Part shown: piece by piece, positions 37,512 through 45,384 of the stretch
Numbering within the stretch: position 1 is the first letter of the stretch
Layout of the letters: every line of letters starts with the position of its first letter
Program-made: the position numbers and the translations under genes
DNA from: Brumimicrobium aurantiacum
GTDB taxonomy: Bacteria; Bacteroidota; Bacteroidia; Flavobacteriales_D; Crocinitomicaceae
Length of the DNA stretch: 64,000 nt
Direction of reading: 5' to 3'
NCBI RefSeq assembly: GCF_003402975.1
Contig: NZ_QURB01000003.1
Span: 310,001 to 374,000, forward strand
The notes under the pieces: model-generated
Told to the model about the DNA's origin: nothing
The model's input: the letters and a program-made list of their open reading frames with translations, nothing else
Databases searched by the model: none

Positions 37512-38786
37512 TTACAATTTACTTGTAGCATTTTTAACCACTCCTTTCACATCATACAAGATTCCTTTTTCGTTTTTCAATTGATCGATGTCGATACTTA
37601 AGAATTCTTTATGTGGAACAGCCAAAACAATAGCGTCAAAAGTAGCTGAAGGCAATTCTTGGGTTGTTGTTAAGTTGTATTCGTGAGCAACTTCTTCTGG
37701 ATTAGCTAAAGGATCAAAAATAGTTACCTTAGTTCCGAATTGTTGCAATTCTCTGATTACATCAACAACCTTTGTATTACGAACATCAGGACAATTTTCC
37801 TTAAAAGTAATTCCCATCACTAGAATTTTAGAGCCTTTCACTTTTTGGTCGTTGTTCAACATTAATTTGACCACTTCAGAGGCAACGTAAGCGCCCATAG
37901 AATCATTCATACGTCTTCCTGCGAGAATAATTTCGGGGTGGTATCCTAATTCTTGTGCTTTTTGTGCTAAGTAATAAGGATCAACTCCGATACAGTGTCC
38001 TCCTACTAATCCTGGTTTAAATGGTAAAAAGTTCCATTTTGTTCCAGCAGCTTCCAAAACCGCATTGGTATCAATTTCCATTCGGTTAAAGATTTTCGCC
38101 AATTCATTAACAAAAGCAATATTGATGTCACGTTGTGAATTTTCAATTACTTTAGAAGCTTCTGCTACTTTAATGGTAGGTGCCAAATGCGTTCCAGCTG
38201 TAATAACGCTGTTGTATAATGCATCAACTTTTTCTCCGATTTCTGGAGTTGAACCAGAAGTCACTTTTAATATTTTCTCGACTGTATGTTCTTTGTCTCC
38301 CGGATTAATTCTCTCTGGAGAATAACCTGCAAAAAAGTCTTCATTAAATTTTAAACCACTCACTTTTTCCAGTACAGGAACACATTCATCTTCCGTTACA
38401 CCAGGGTAAACTGTAGATTCATAAATGACAATATCCCCTTTAGAAAGCACCTTTCCAACCGTCTCAGAAGACTTGTATAAAGGTGTTAAATCTGGTTTGT
38501 TGTGTTTGTCAACAGGAGTAGGGACAGTAACGATGTAATAATTACAATCTTTAATGTCTTCTAAGTTCGCAGAATTGAATAATCCTGTTTCCATATTGTG
38601 ATCTTCTACCAATACAGATTTCAATAAATCATCCGCCACTTCTAAAGTAGCATCATGACCATCATTTAATTCCTTAATTCTAGCCTCGTTTATATCAAAT
38701 CCAATTACAGGATATTTTGTAGCCAATAAACGTGCTAATGGAAGTCCTACATATCCTAATCCTATTACTGCAACTTTATCTTTCAT
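37512..38786 (-). CDS. UDP-N-acetylhexosamine 6-dehydrogenase (TviB/WbpO-like)
   Basis: This 424-residue nucleotide-sugar dehydrogenase oxidises C6 of UDP-GlcNAc or UDP-GalNAc twice to the uronic acid with NAD. The Rossmann start is KVAVIGLGYVGLPLA. TVPTPVDKHNKPDL occurs near 88, STVYPGVTEDECVPVLE near 124, GYSPERINPGDKEHT near 153, and the catalytic Cys is in GLVGGHCIGVDPYYLA near 260. Flanked on both sides by near-duplicate epimerase genes, it forms a TviB-TviC-like pair. Confidence 0.95.
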   Translation of the reverse strand: MKDKVAVIGLGYVGLPLARLLATKYPVIGFDINEARIKELNDGHDATLEVADDLLKSVLVEDHNMETGLFNSANLEDIKDCNYYIVTVPTPVDKHNKPDLTPLYKSSETVGKVLSKGDIVIYESTVYPGVTEDECVPVLEKVSGLKFNEDFFAGYSPERINPGDKEHTVEKILKVTSGSTPEIGEKVDALYNSVITAGTHLAPTIKVAEASKVIENSQRDINIAFVNELAKIFNRMEIDTNAVLEAAGTKWNFLPFKPGLVGGHCIGVDPYYLAQKAQELGYHPEIILAGRRMNDSMGAYVASEVVKLMLNNDQKVKGSKILVMGITFKENCPDVRNTKVVDVIRELQQFGTKVTIFDPLANPEEVAHEYNLTTTQELPSATFDAIVLAVPHKEFLSIDIDQLKNEKGILYDVKGVVKNATSKL

Positions 38787-39401
38787 TTTTTTTTATGTTA
38801 GTTCTCAAGTTGGTTTGTTAAGTTGTTTACTTTATATTCTTTGTTTTGACCGTCGTCGCGCTTGTCGCGACGATTGATCTCCCACAACTACTGTCATTTC
38901 GACGAACGAAGTTAGGAGAAATCTAATTTTAGTGTACTGTAAGTTTGTTGATTCGGTTATTCGTTAATTTGTATAGTCGTTAATTCGTAAAGTCGGTTAT
39001 TTGTTTTTTTGTGTATCCGATTTCTGTCGGTTTGTTTATTTGCTTACTCTTACTTTATATTTTTTGTTTTGGTCGTCGTCGCGCATTGCGCGACGATTTA
39101 TACCCCTTAACAGATGTCATTTCGACGAACGAAGTGAGGAGAAGTTCTCAGTCAACTGACTGAATCTATTATTGAGTGAATTGTTAATTTGTATAGTCGT
39201 TAATTCGTAAAGTCGGTTATTTGTTTTTTTGTGTATCTGATTTCTGTCGGTTTGTTTGTTTGGTTATTCTTGCTCTGTATTTGCGGTCCATTCGGCAAGC
39301 TCTGGGACCGTAAATGCCGAGTTTTATATTTGTCAATCTAAATAAAAGTATAGTTTTTCACCTCTTTACTCAATACTCTTGCTCGAAACTGTAATTTGAA
39401 T
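38787..39401. repeat. spacer with a duplicated block and two palindromic half-elements
   Basis: No gene is seen. A 75-nt block beginning GTTAATTTGTATAGTCGTTA occurs at about 38963-39037 and again at about 39183-39257 with one mismatch. Half-elements (hairpin plus TGTCATTTCGACGAACGAAG arm) lie at 38851-38924 and 39072-39144. A hairpin ATTTGCGGTCC/GGACCGTAAAT lies at 39279-39315. The block looks like a segmental tandem duplication of about 220 bp. Confidence 0.85.
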
Positions 39402-40397
39402 TTACTTCAAATTATTCCAGTACCATTCAACAGCCTCTTCAATTCCATCTTCGATTTTATGACTAGGTATATACCCTAATAAATCCTTTGCTTTGTCGAT
39501 GCTGGCCAAAGAGTGTGGAATATCTCCCTTACGATTTGGACCATGTTTGATTTCAACATGAGCTATTGCTTCATCAAATTTTGTTAAGTGTTTTTTAAGT
39601 AATTCTGTTAATTGAACTAGGGTAGTGCGATCCCCAACTGCTGTATTGTAAACTTGGTTCAGCGCTTCTTTATTTTCAGTGGTTATGGCGCGTAAATTCA
39701 TTTGAATTACGTTGTCGATGTAAGTAAAGTCTCTAGAGTAAGTTCCATCTCCATTAATGATTGGACTTTCGTGCTCCATAAATTGTTTCACAAATAGAGG
39801 AATTACTGCTGCGTATGCCCCATTAGGATCTTGTCTTCTTCCGAAAACGTTGAAATAACGTAGTCCAATCGTGTTTAGGCCATAGGTCGCAAAGAAATTG
39901 TCAGCATATAATTCATTGACATATTTAGTGATAGCATAAGGAGACAATGGCTTTCCAATAATATTTTCAACTTTTGGTAAGTTTTCAGAATCACCATAAG
40001 TAGAGCTACTTGCAGCGTAAACAAAACGTTTTACTTCAGCGTCTCTTGCAGCAACCAGCATATTTAAGAATCCTCCAATGTTAACTTCGTTTGTTTTTAT
40101 TGGGTCATTGATTGAACGCGGTACAGAACCTAATGCTGCTTGATGTAATACGAAATCTTGATCTTTACACGCTTTGTGACAAGTTTCCAAATCTCTAATA
40201 TCTCCTTGGATAAAAGTGAAATTGTCATTACTCATAAAAGGCTCGATGTTGTGCTTATGTCCAGTTGATAAATTGTCAAGACAAGTCACTAAAACTCCAG
40301 TTTTTAGTAGTCTTTCGCACAAGTTAGAACCGATAAAACCTGCTCCACCGGTTACTAAAACCTTTTTATTTTTGAGTTGTGTAAATTGTTCTATCAT
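39402..40397 (-). CDS. UDP-HexNAc 4-epimerase, copy 2 (TviC/WbpP-like)
   Basis: This 331-residue paralogue of the gene at 35519-36514 keeps the same key residues: [10 protein letters not shown], the SSSTYG Ser/Thr, YAITK and [16 protein letters not shown]. Differences cluster at the surface-like N-terminus and between residues 250 and 290. It is the first enzyme gene after the antiterminator. Two epimerases might work on different sugars (UDP-GlcNAc versus UDP-GlcNAcA), or one may be redundant; sequence alone does not decide. Confidence 0.93.
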   Translation of the reverse strand: MIEQFTQLKNKKVLVTGGAGFIGSNLCERLLKTGVLVTCLDNLSTGHKHNIEPFMSNDNFTFIQGDIRDLETCHKACKDQDFVLHQAALGSVPRSINDPIKTNEVNIGGFLNMLVAARDAEVKRFVYAASSSTYGDSENLPKVENIIGKPLSPYAITKYVNELYADNFFATYGLNTIGLRYFNVFGRRQDPNGAYAAVIPLFVKQFMEHESPIINGDGTYSRDFTYIDNVIQMNLRAITTENKEALNQVYNTAVGDRTTLVQLTELLKKHLTKFDEAIAHVEIKHGPNRKGDIPHSLASIDKAKDLLGYIPSHKIEDGIEEAVEWYWNNLK

Positions 40398-40920
40398 TTT
40401 TTTATGCTAATGGCTGTAAGCTTTTAGCTTTTAACTAGTTTTCTCCAACATTATATGTTGTTCGAAATGACAATTTTCCTGAGGTGTTTCTCGTCGCGCG
40501 GAGCGCGACGATGATCGAATAGTTCAATATGTCATTTCGACGAACGAAGTTGAGGAGAAATCTTTTTGTTGGCCGATTGAGTCTTTTTTCCTCCTTTTCC
40601 TTTATTAATTTTTGGAAGATGTTTTAGCTTCCTCCCCTTGTCCTCCCGTCAGCTGACGGAGAAGTATGAATTCCTTCGTTTTTAATATTATGATTTATTA
40701 AGTTTAGTTAAGGAATTAAATTGTTTACTAAATCTTCTTGCTCAAAACTCTTGTCTTGCTCAATACTCTTGCTCAATACTGACTTCCCACGGCTTCGCCA
40801 TTATCAGTCACATTTCCATTTGTAATGTGTTGATTAAAAAAGGGTTTGCAATACTAAGAAAAAAAAGCCTAGCATTGTTTTTTCCGTATTATTTTAAGAT
40901 GAAACGCGATTATAAAAACA
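40398..40920. other. 523-nt leader between antiterminator and glycan operon
   Basis: No gene is supported. It contains a complete composite palindromic element (40437-40563). It also has three degenerate copies of CTTGCTCAATACT (about 40737-40783), of which a single further copy is found near 39372. Such a long leader after an UpxY-type gene is where antitermination would act, but no known recruitment site is recognisable. Confidence 0.6.
40437..40563. repeat. composite palindromic element with central hairpin (copy 2)
   Basis: The outer arms are AGTTTTCTCC (40437-40446) and GGAGAAATCT (40554-40563). The inner arms TCGAAATGACA (40462-40472) and TGTCATTTCGA (40530-40540) match perfectly. The central hairpin is TCGTCGCGC-GGA-GCGCGACGA (40491-40511). 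This has the same architecture as copies at 25.4 and 46.6 kb but an unrelated, GC-rich centre. Confidence 0.88.
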
Positions 40921-41379
40921 TTATAATTTTAGTCTCACTATATATCCTAAGTTTTTCAACAGGACCCAGCATTGATTTCCTGAGATCTTTTTTACTACAC
41001 CTTTTTTTGTTTCGGTTCCAAAGTTGGTAACATCAATTTCGCTTCCTTCTTTGATTTTATCAACCGACACAATATTGGCGTGGTTTTCACTCATTTCATT
41101 CAATACGTCAACTTCCTGCTGGCTCACTTCGGCGGGTTTCCCCAACCAAAATAAATAACGCAATACGCCTGGGACTTCAAAAACGAGATCGCGTTCATTG
41201 TCCTTCAAATTAACCAGTAACATCGATGGGAGCATTGGAGTTTCAACCTTTTTTATTCGGTCGCTCCATTGTCTACGTTCGATTCTGGTGGGGCAATATG
41301 CTTCAATTCCTTGTTGAAGTAAGCGGGATTCCACTTTCTTTTCACATTTAGGTTTCGTTATAAGCACATACCAAGGCAT
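40921..41379 (-). CDS. UpxY/NusG-family transcription antiterminator
   Basis: This 152-residue NusG-like protein has an N-terminal NGN domain opening MPWYVLITKPKCEKKVESRL with GIEAYCPTRIERRQWSDR, then MLPSMLLVNL and a C-terminal KOW-like region (GSEIDVTNFGTETKKGVVKKI). UpxY proteins in Bacteroides promote read-through of long capsular operons next to them. Here the gene precedes an approximately 18-kb minus-strand glycan locus, so it is the probable locus-specific activator. A TATGTTTG promoter box lies 22 nt upstream. Confidence 0.9.
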   Translation of the reverse strand: MPWYVLITKPKCEKKVESRLLQQGIEAYCPTRIERRQWSDRIKKVETPMLPSMLLVNLKDNERDLVFEVPGVLRYLFWLGKPAEVSQQEVDVLNEMSENHANIVSVDKIKEGSEIDVTNFGTETKKGVVKKISGNQCWVLLKNLGYIVRLKL

Positions 41380-41400
41380 TGTGTTGTTATTTTAGGAATG

Positions 41401-41408
41401 CAAACATA
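41401..41408 (-). promoter_or_regulatory. -7 promoter box of the antiterminator gene
   Basis: On the minus strand the sequence reads TATGTTTG (TAnnTTTG), about 22 nt before the ATG. It would be the main start point for the glycan operon. Confidence 0.55.
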
Positions 41409-41553
41409 ACTAATATTATCGAATATTTAATGAAATTATTTATTTAATCTTATGAAATAAGTAGGAGGGGCTTGAACATTTTAGTTTTAGATTAAAAAGA
41501 AGGAGTATCGTATGAAAGGTGAGGTTTATACTGTTGGAATTGCGTTTAAATTT

Positions 41554-41561
41554 TACTTTTG
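41554..41561 (+). promoter_or_regulatory. promoter with almost no leader (TACTTTTG)
   Basis: TACTTTTG is preceded by a TTG -33 candidate at 41534-41536, 17 nt away. The ATG of the next gene starts only four bases after this box, so the transcript would begin at or near its start codon. Confidence 0.6.
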
Positions 41562-41565
41562 CAAA

Positions 41566-42033
41566 ATGCTAACTCCATTGAATTTTCCAAAGACGGTGCT
41601 AAAACTCACGAAAAAGGGTGGTGATGTTTTTGTGTGGGATGAATTTCGTAAAAGAAAATTATTGTTGACGCCTGAAGAATGGGTGAGACAACATGTTTTA
41701 CATTATTTAAACGAATATTGTCAAGTTCCACTTCCTTTAATTGCTTCAGAGTATGCAATTGAGGTCAATGGAATGTTGCGTCGTTGTGATGGAGTAGTGT
41801 TTGATCGGCAAGGAAAAGCAGTGGCAATTGTTGAGTGTAAAGCACCAAAGGTAAAATTGAATGAAGCTGTGTTGCATCAAATTGCACAATACAATTTCAA
41901 GCTAAAAGTCAGTTGGCTAATTCTCACCAACGGATTGAATACAATTGTTGCTCATGTAAATCAATCCACTGGTGAAATTTTGTACCGATCTGAAATTCCT
42001 AGTTTTGAGGTGATGGAGTCAATCGATATTTAA
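41566..42033 (+). CDS. type I restriction HsdR N-terminal-domain protein (stand-alone)
   Basis: This 155-residue protein consists only of an HsdR_N-type nuclease-like domain. LLLTPEEWVRQHVLHYLNE lies near residue 30, and D-x(n)-ExK active-site residues are visible as RRCDGVVFD and AIVECKAPK near 72-95. The length and lack of a helicase part rule out a complete type I enzyme. The family is common in Bacteroidetes as a short stand-alone protein; its role is unknown. ATG 41566 is preferred to the upstream ATG 41512, which precedes the promoter box. Confidence 0.8.
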   Translation: MLTPLNFPKTVLKLTKKGGDVFVWDEFRKRKLLLTPEEWVRQHVLHYLNEYCQVPLPLIASEYAIEVNGMLRRCDGVVFDRQGKAVAIVECKAPKVKLNEAVLHQIAQYNFKLKVSWLILTNGLNTIVAHVNQSTGEILYRSEIPSFEVMESIDI

Positions 42034-42112
42034 ATACTGAAGAATGAAAAGTTATTAATGAGTAATTAAACCATTCGTAATCCGATAACTATCGGATCGT
42101 AATTAACTTCCT

Positions 42113-43078
42113 TTATTTCTCAATCAATTCCATTACTTCACTAAGGTCTGGGGATAAAATAATTTCAGTTCTTCTATTTTTTGCTCTTCCTTCAGCAGTT
42201 TCGTTGCTTGCTCTAGGGTCAAATTCTCCTCTTCCAGAAGCTGTTAGTCGATCTGGATTCAAACCGTGTTCGCTTTGTAAAATTCGAACCATCGAAGTTG
42301 CTCTTGCAACACTTAAATCCCAATTGTCTTTGTATTGCGCTGTTTTAATTGGAATACTGTCTGTGTGTCCTTCAACTAAAATTTGGAATTCTTTGTTTTT
42401 CTTTAAAACATCTCCTAATGCTTTTAAGGCCTCTAATCCTTTGTCTTGAACATTTGCTTTTCCAGATTTAAACATCAATTTATCTGACATTGAAACATAG
42501 ATTTTACCGTTCTTGATTTCAGTAGTTAGTTCATCGCTATCAAAACCGAGTAAGGCTTCTCTTAAAACACGGTTTAAACGTTCGGCAATTGAATCTTGTT
42601 TTGCAATTTCTTGTTCTAAAGCTTTGATTTCTTGTTCCCTTTCGCTCAGTGCTTCCTCTTTCATGGCTAGGTGGCGCTCTTTTTCTTTGAGTCTTTCATC
42701 AAAAAGGTGTCCTTGATTAAGTTTTTCAGTAATGGCTTCAGAATAGCGTTGGCTTAAATCCATGTGTTCTTTCTCCAAAGACACTAAGTCTTCTTTGGTG
42801 GTGTTGTATTTGTGTTTAAGTTCTTTGTTGGTTGAAGATAAACTGTCGTTCTCAATTTCAAGTTTTTGATTGGTTTTCACCAAGAACTCATTCTCTTCTG
42901 TTTTAATACTTACTGTTTCACAAAGATCATCACGTTCTTCAACCACATCCATTAAACGACTGCTTCCTTGAATTCCACCTTCTGGACGAGGTTCTCCACA
43001 TTTGTAAATAGGCGCACAAGAAGCGAGTGAAAAAACTGCTCCAACAAATAGATATTTTAGGTTTTTATTTTTTATCAT
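42113..43078 (-). CDS. OmpA-family peptidoglycan-associated lipoprotein
   Basis: This 321-residue lipoprotein has a signal ending FSLASC, a long coiled coil (about 45-175) rich in Glu/Lys, and a C-terminal OmpA-like peptidoglycan-binding domain (about 190-315). That domain carries MFKSGKANVQDKGLEAL, the key LVEGHTDSIPIKT with the meso-DAP-contacting Asp, and GRGEFDPRASNETAEGRAKNRRTEI. It is probably an outer-membrane to peptidoglycan tether. A TATATTTG box lies 25 nt upstream on the same strand. Confidence 0.92.
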   Translation of the reverse strand: MIKNKNLKYLFVGAVFSLASCAPIYKCGEPRPEGGIQGSSRLMDVVEERDDLCETVSIKTEENEFLVKTNQKLEIENDSLSSTNKELKHKYNTTKEDLVSLEKEHMDLSQRYSEAITEKLNQGHLFDERLKEKERHLAMKEEALSEREQEIKALEQEIAKQDSIAERLNRVLREALLGFDSDELTTEIKNGKIYVSMSDKLMFKSGKANVQDKGLEALKALGDVLKKNKEFQILVEGHTDSIPIKTAQYKDNWDLSVARATSMVRILQSEHGLNPDRLTASGRGEFDPRASNETAEGRAKNRRTEIILSPDLSEVMELIEK

Positions 43079-43103
43079 CGTTTTAAAATTTTTGTCAATT
43101 ACT

Positions 43104-43111
43104 CAAATATA
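43104..43111 (-). promoter_or_regulatory. -7 promoter box of the OmpA-like lipoprotein gene
   Basis: The minus-strand sequence TATATTTG is 25 nt upstream of the ATG at 43078. Confidence 0.6.
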
Positions 43112-43194
43112 GTGATTTAATATTTTTTAAATGAAAAGTGAAAAAATTAAGAATGAAAAATAATCCGAAAACTATCGGATCGTAATTGAATAAT

Positions 43195-44142
43195 CTAAAT
43201 CTCTTTCATTAAAACTTTATACAATTCAATCATTGCTTCGATATCTGAAATATATACTTTTTCGGTAGGCGAGTGGACATTGTCTTCTGGTGCGCCAATA
43301 AAACACCAGTCAAATGGTAGATCTGTCATTTGTAGCATTGAGCCATCACTTCCTCCAGCAGATTCAACTTCTAACTGATATTTAATCTTGTTTTCTTTTG
43401 CAAGCGCAATAATTTTATTCAAGAAGCTTCTTCTCGGAATGGCTTTGTCACGCATCGAAATCGCAACACCTCCATCGTGTTGAACACCATCTGTTACCCA
43501 AGTGATGTCTGAAATTAGGGCTTGACGAACTTTGTAATTATCATAAAGAAAGCGTCCTAAGAAGCCTACAGAACCGCCTCCGTGTTCTTCGTAAGTAGAA
43601 AATACGACAGCTCCATTTTCTAAGTCCTCACAAACTGTTAGCGCATTTAAAACACCTAAACGATTGTCTAAATATGGTGTTTGAACGTGTTGATCAGTTA
43701 AATTGAAGTCAGGTTTAAAACTTAAGTTGGTTCCTCTGTCAATCTCACGATCAAAAACATATTTTAAAGTTGTGTTACCTTCATCGTCTTCAATCACCAT
43801 CAATTCTGTTTCGATTTCACCTTGACTGTCGCTACCAACGAGTTTCATTCCGTCAATGGTACGTGGACCACCAATTTTAATTAAGTTATTGTTGTATCCA
43901 ACCGTAAACCCTATGGTGTCGGTATGAGCGAAAATCGCAGTTCTTGGTTTTCCGAAAATCAATACAATTGCGTCTTGAAAGCCTTCACCATGATGAACTT
44001 CTACTTCACTTTTCCAATTTGCTTTGTTTTCATTGACATAATTAAGGATGAAATCTTTGATTGCTCCTTCGTCTCCGGAAGTTCCTCGAACTTCTATTAA
44101 TTTTTCTAGTAACTCTGGTTTAAAATGTGCCAATTTTTTCAA
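43195..44142 (-). CDS. M42-family metallo-aminopeptidase
   Basis: This 315-residue zinc peptidase of the M42/M20-related fold has metal ligands and active-site blocks in order: IFAHTDTIGFTV near 69, PYLDNRLGV near 155, FSTYEEHGGGSVG near 177 (catalytic Glu pair), ISDITWVTDG near 203, and APEDNVHSPTEKVY near 284 with the final His. M42 enzymes are usually 340-370 residues, so it is slightly short. It overlaps the upstream IMPACT gene by 23 nt, implying coupled expression. Confidence 0.88.
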   Translation of the reverse strand: MKKLAHFKPELLEKLIEVRGTSGDEGAIKDFILNYVNENKANWKSEVEVHHGEGFQDAIVLIFGKPRTAIFAHTDTIGFTVGYNNNLIKIGGPRTIDGMKLVGSDSQGEIETELMVIEDDEGNTTLKYVFDREIDRGTNLSFKPDFNLTDQHVQTPYLDNRLGVLNALTVCEDLENGAVVFSTYEEHGGGSVGFLGRFLYDNYKVRQALISDITWVTDGVQHDGGVAISMRDKAIPRRSFLNKIIALAKENKIKYQLEVESAGGSDGSMLQMTDLPFDWCFIGAPEDNVHSPTEKVYISDIEAMIELYKVLMKEI

Positions 44143-44734
44143 TTTTTAAAGATTCAAATCCTTTTAGTTTCTCCAATAGGAGTGCAGTTCCGTCAATTTC
44201 TATTGCAATACTTAAATAGCAATCGTTTTCAAAAACTTGCTTGTTGATTTTTGCGTTATTGTCTTTCACCACATCCATAATCAAAGCCATATCTTGATAA
44301 TCAAAGAATAATTCAAAACGGTCTTTCACCACTTCTGTAATGATTTTTCCGTTTTCAAGTGCTTCTTTCGCTGCTGTTCTGTATGCGTTGATTAATCCAC
44401 CGACACCTAGTTTTGTTCCTCCATAATAGCGAACTACTCCAATTAAAACATTGGTTAAATCATAGGATTGTATTTGTCCTAAAATAGGAGCTCCAGCCGA
44501 ATTACTTGGTTCTCCATCATCGTTTGCACGATAAAGATCTTTCATGATTCCGAACCTGTAAGCATAGCATAAATGTCTTGCTTGGTGGTGTTCGTTGTTC
44601 CATTTTGCAAGAATTTCTTTGGCTTCATCTTCGTTTTCGCAGTTGATTGCGATTCCAATAAACTTGGATCCTTTTTCTTTGTACTGTCCTTCAGAAGTGC
44701 CTTTTAAGGTTTTGTATGTTGTGGGTATTTTCAG
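44120..44734 (-). CDS. IMPACT/YigZ family protein, probable CTG start
   Basis: YigZ/IMPACT proteins bind ribosome- or RNA-related targets. The usual annotation start would be ATG 44545, but the frame continues upstream without a stop for 63 codons and encodes the conserved N-terminal half (EGQYKEKGSKFIGIAINC, then HHQARHLCYAYRFG). No ATG, GTG or TTG precedes it before a TAA at about 44749. A CTG at 44734 gives MKIPTTYKTLKG and 204 residues, the normal family length (204 in E. coli). A minus-strand TATATTTG box is 17 nt further upstream. The start may be non-canonical, or there is a base error. Confidence 0.85.
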   Translation of the reverse strand: MKIPTTYKTLKGTSEGQYKEKGSKFIGIAINCENEDEAKEILAKWNNEHHQARHLCYAYRFGIMKDLYRANDDGEPSNSAGAPILGQIQSYDLTNVLIGVVRYYGGTKLGVGGLINAYRTAAKEALENGKIITEVVKDRFELFFDYQDMALIMDVVKDNNAKINKQVFENDCYLSIAIEIDGTALLLEKLKGFESLKIEKIGTF

Positions 44735-44742
44735 TATATTTG
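44735..44742 (+). promoter_or_regulatory. -7 promoter box of the DCGG lipoprotein gene
   Basis: TATATTTG has a TTG at 44712-44714, 20 nt upstream. The lipoprotein ATG is 38 nt downstream. The box touches the CTG start of the opposite gene. Confidence 0.6.
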
Positions 44743-44751
44743 ACTTTTATG

Positions 44752-44759
44752 CAAATATA
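44752..44759 (-). promoter_or_regulatory. -7 promoter box facing the opposite one (IMPACT gene)
   Basis: On the minus strand it reads TATATTTG. It lies 9 nt from the plus-strand box, so the two promoters face each other with start points almost at the same position. Confidence 0.55.
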
Positions 44760-44779
44760 ATAAGTAATCTACGAAAAGT

Positions 44780-45292
44780 ATGAAGTTCAATTTATCAATA
44801 TATGTTTTTGTTTGTTTTTTAATGTTTTCTTGTGATAAAGAAGAGCAATCTTGTTCAGATGGGAAATTTACTCCAGAAAAAGAAGAAAAAGTTGATTGTG
44901 GCGGTGTTTGTCCTCCTTGTGATTTCGAACCAACAGTTATCGATCATTATGTTTCTGCTAAAGTAAATGGAGAAAGCGTTAGTTTTACAGATTTTGGAAT
45001 TGCTAAAAACGCTAATTATATCCTCACATTTTTTAATGATAGTTTGACCTTTAATCTCAATTTAGGAGCTGATGAATCCTTGGGAAGTCATCAAGTGCTT
45101 GAGATGAATTCAAACGGAACGAAGAATGGAGAGCAATTCCTTGAACTTTATGAGGGAGTAGTTGTTTTTTCGGAGGTAGATACGGTGAATAAAGAAATGT
45201 CTGGATTCTTTAAAGCAAAGTTTCATAAAACATCAAACTATTCTGATACTTTGGCGCTCACTTCCGGAGCATTTTCTAAAGTTTCTTGGTAG
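44780..45292 (+). CDS. lipoprotein with Cys-rich DCGG motif
   Basis: This 170-residue lipoprotein has a signal ending LMFSC, then directly CSDGKFTPEKEEKVDCGGVCPPC (about 24-47). It follows the C-x-DG-xn-DCGG-x-C-xx-C spacing seen as a repeated motif in Bacteroidetes surface proteins. The rest is beta-rich with no motif. Four or five cysteines in the motif suggest disulfides or metal binding outside the cytoplasm. It is divergent from the IMPACT gene. The function is unknown. Confidence 0.8.
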   Translation: MKFNLSIYVFVCFLMFSCDKEEQSCSDGKFTPEKEEKVDCGGVCPPCDFEPTVIDHYVSAKVNGESVSFTDFGIAKNANYILTFFNDSLTFNLNLGADESLGSHQVLEMNSNGTKNGEQFLELYEGVVVFSEVDTVNKEMSGFFKAKFHKTSNYSDTLALTSGAFSKVSW

Positions 45293-45384
45293 TGAAGACC
45301 TTTTACTTAAATCCAATTAAAGGGTTGAATTAGCTCTTGAAGTCATGATTTAAATGATGTGACTTTTATAATCGAAAATATCCA

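Noticed and set aside
40827-41030. Plus-strand 67-residue ORF with hydrophobic segments
   Set aside because: It overlaps the 3' end of the antiterminator gene on the opposite strand and has no promoter or motif.
41566-42033. Complete type I restriction-modification system
   Set aside because: Only the N-terminal HsdR-like domain is present; no helicase part, HsdM or HsdS is found in the window.
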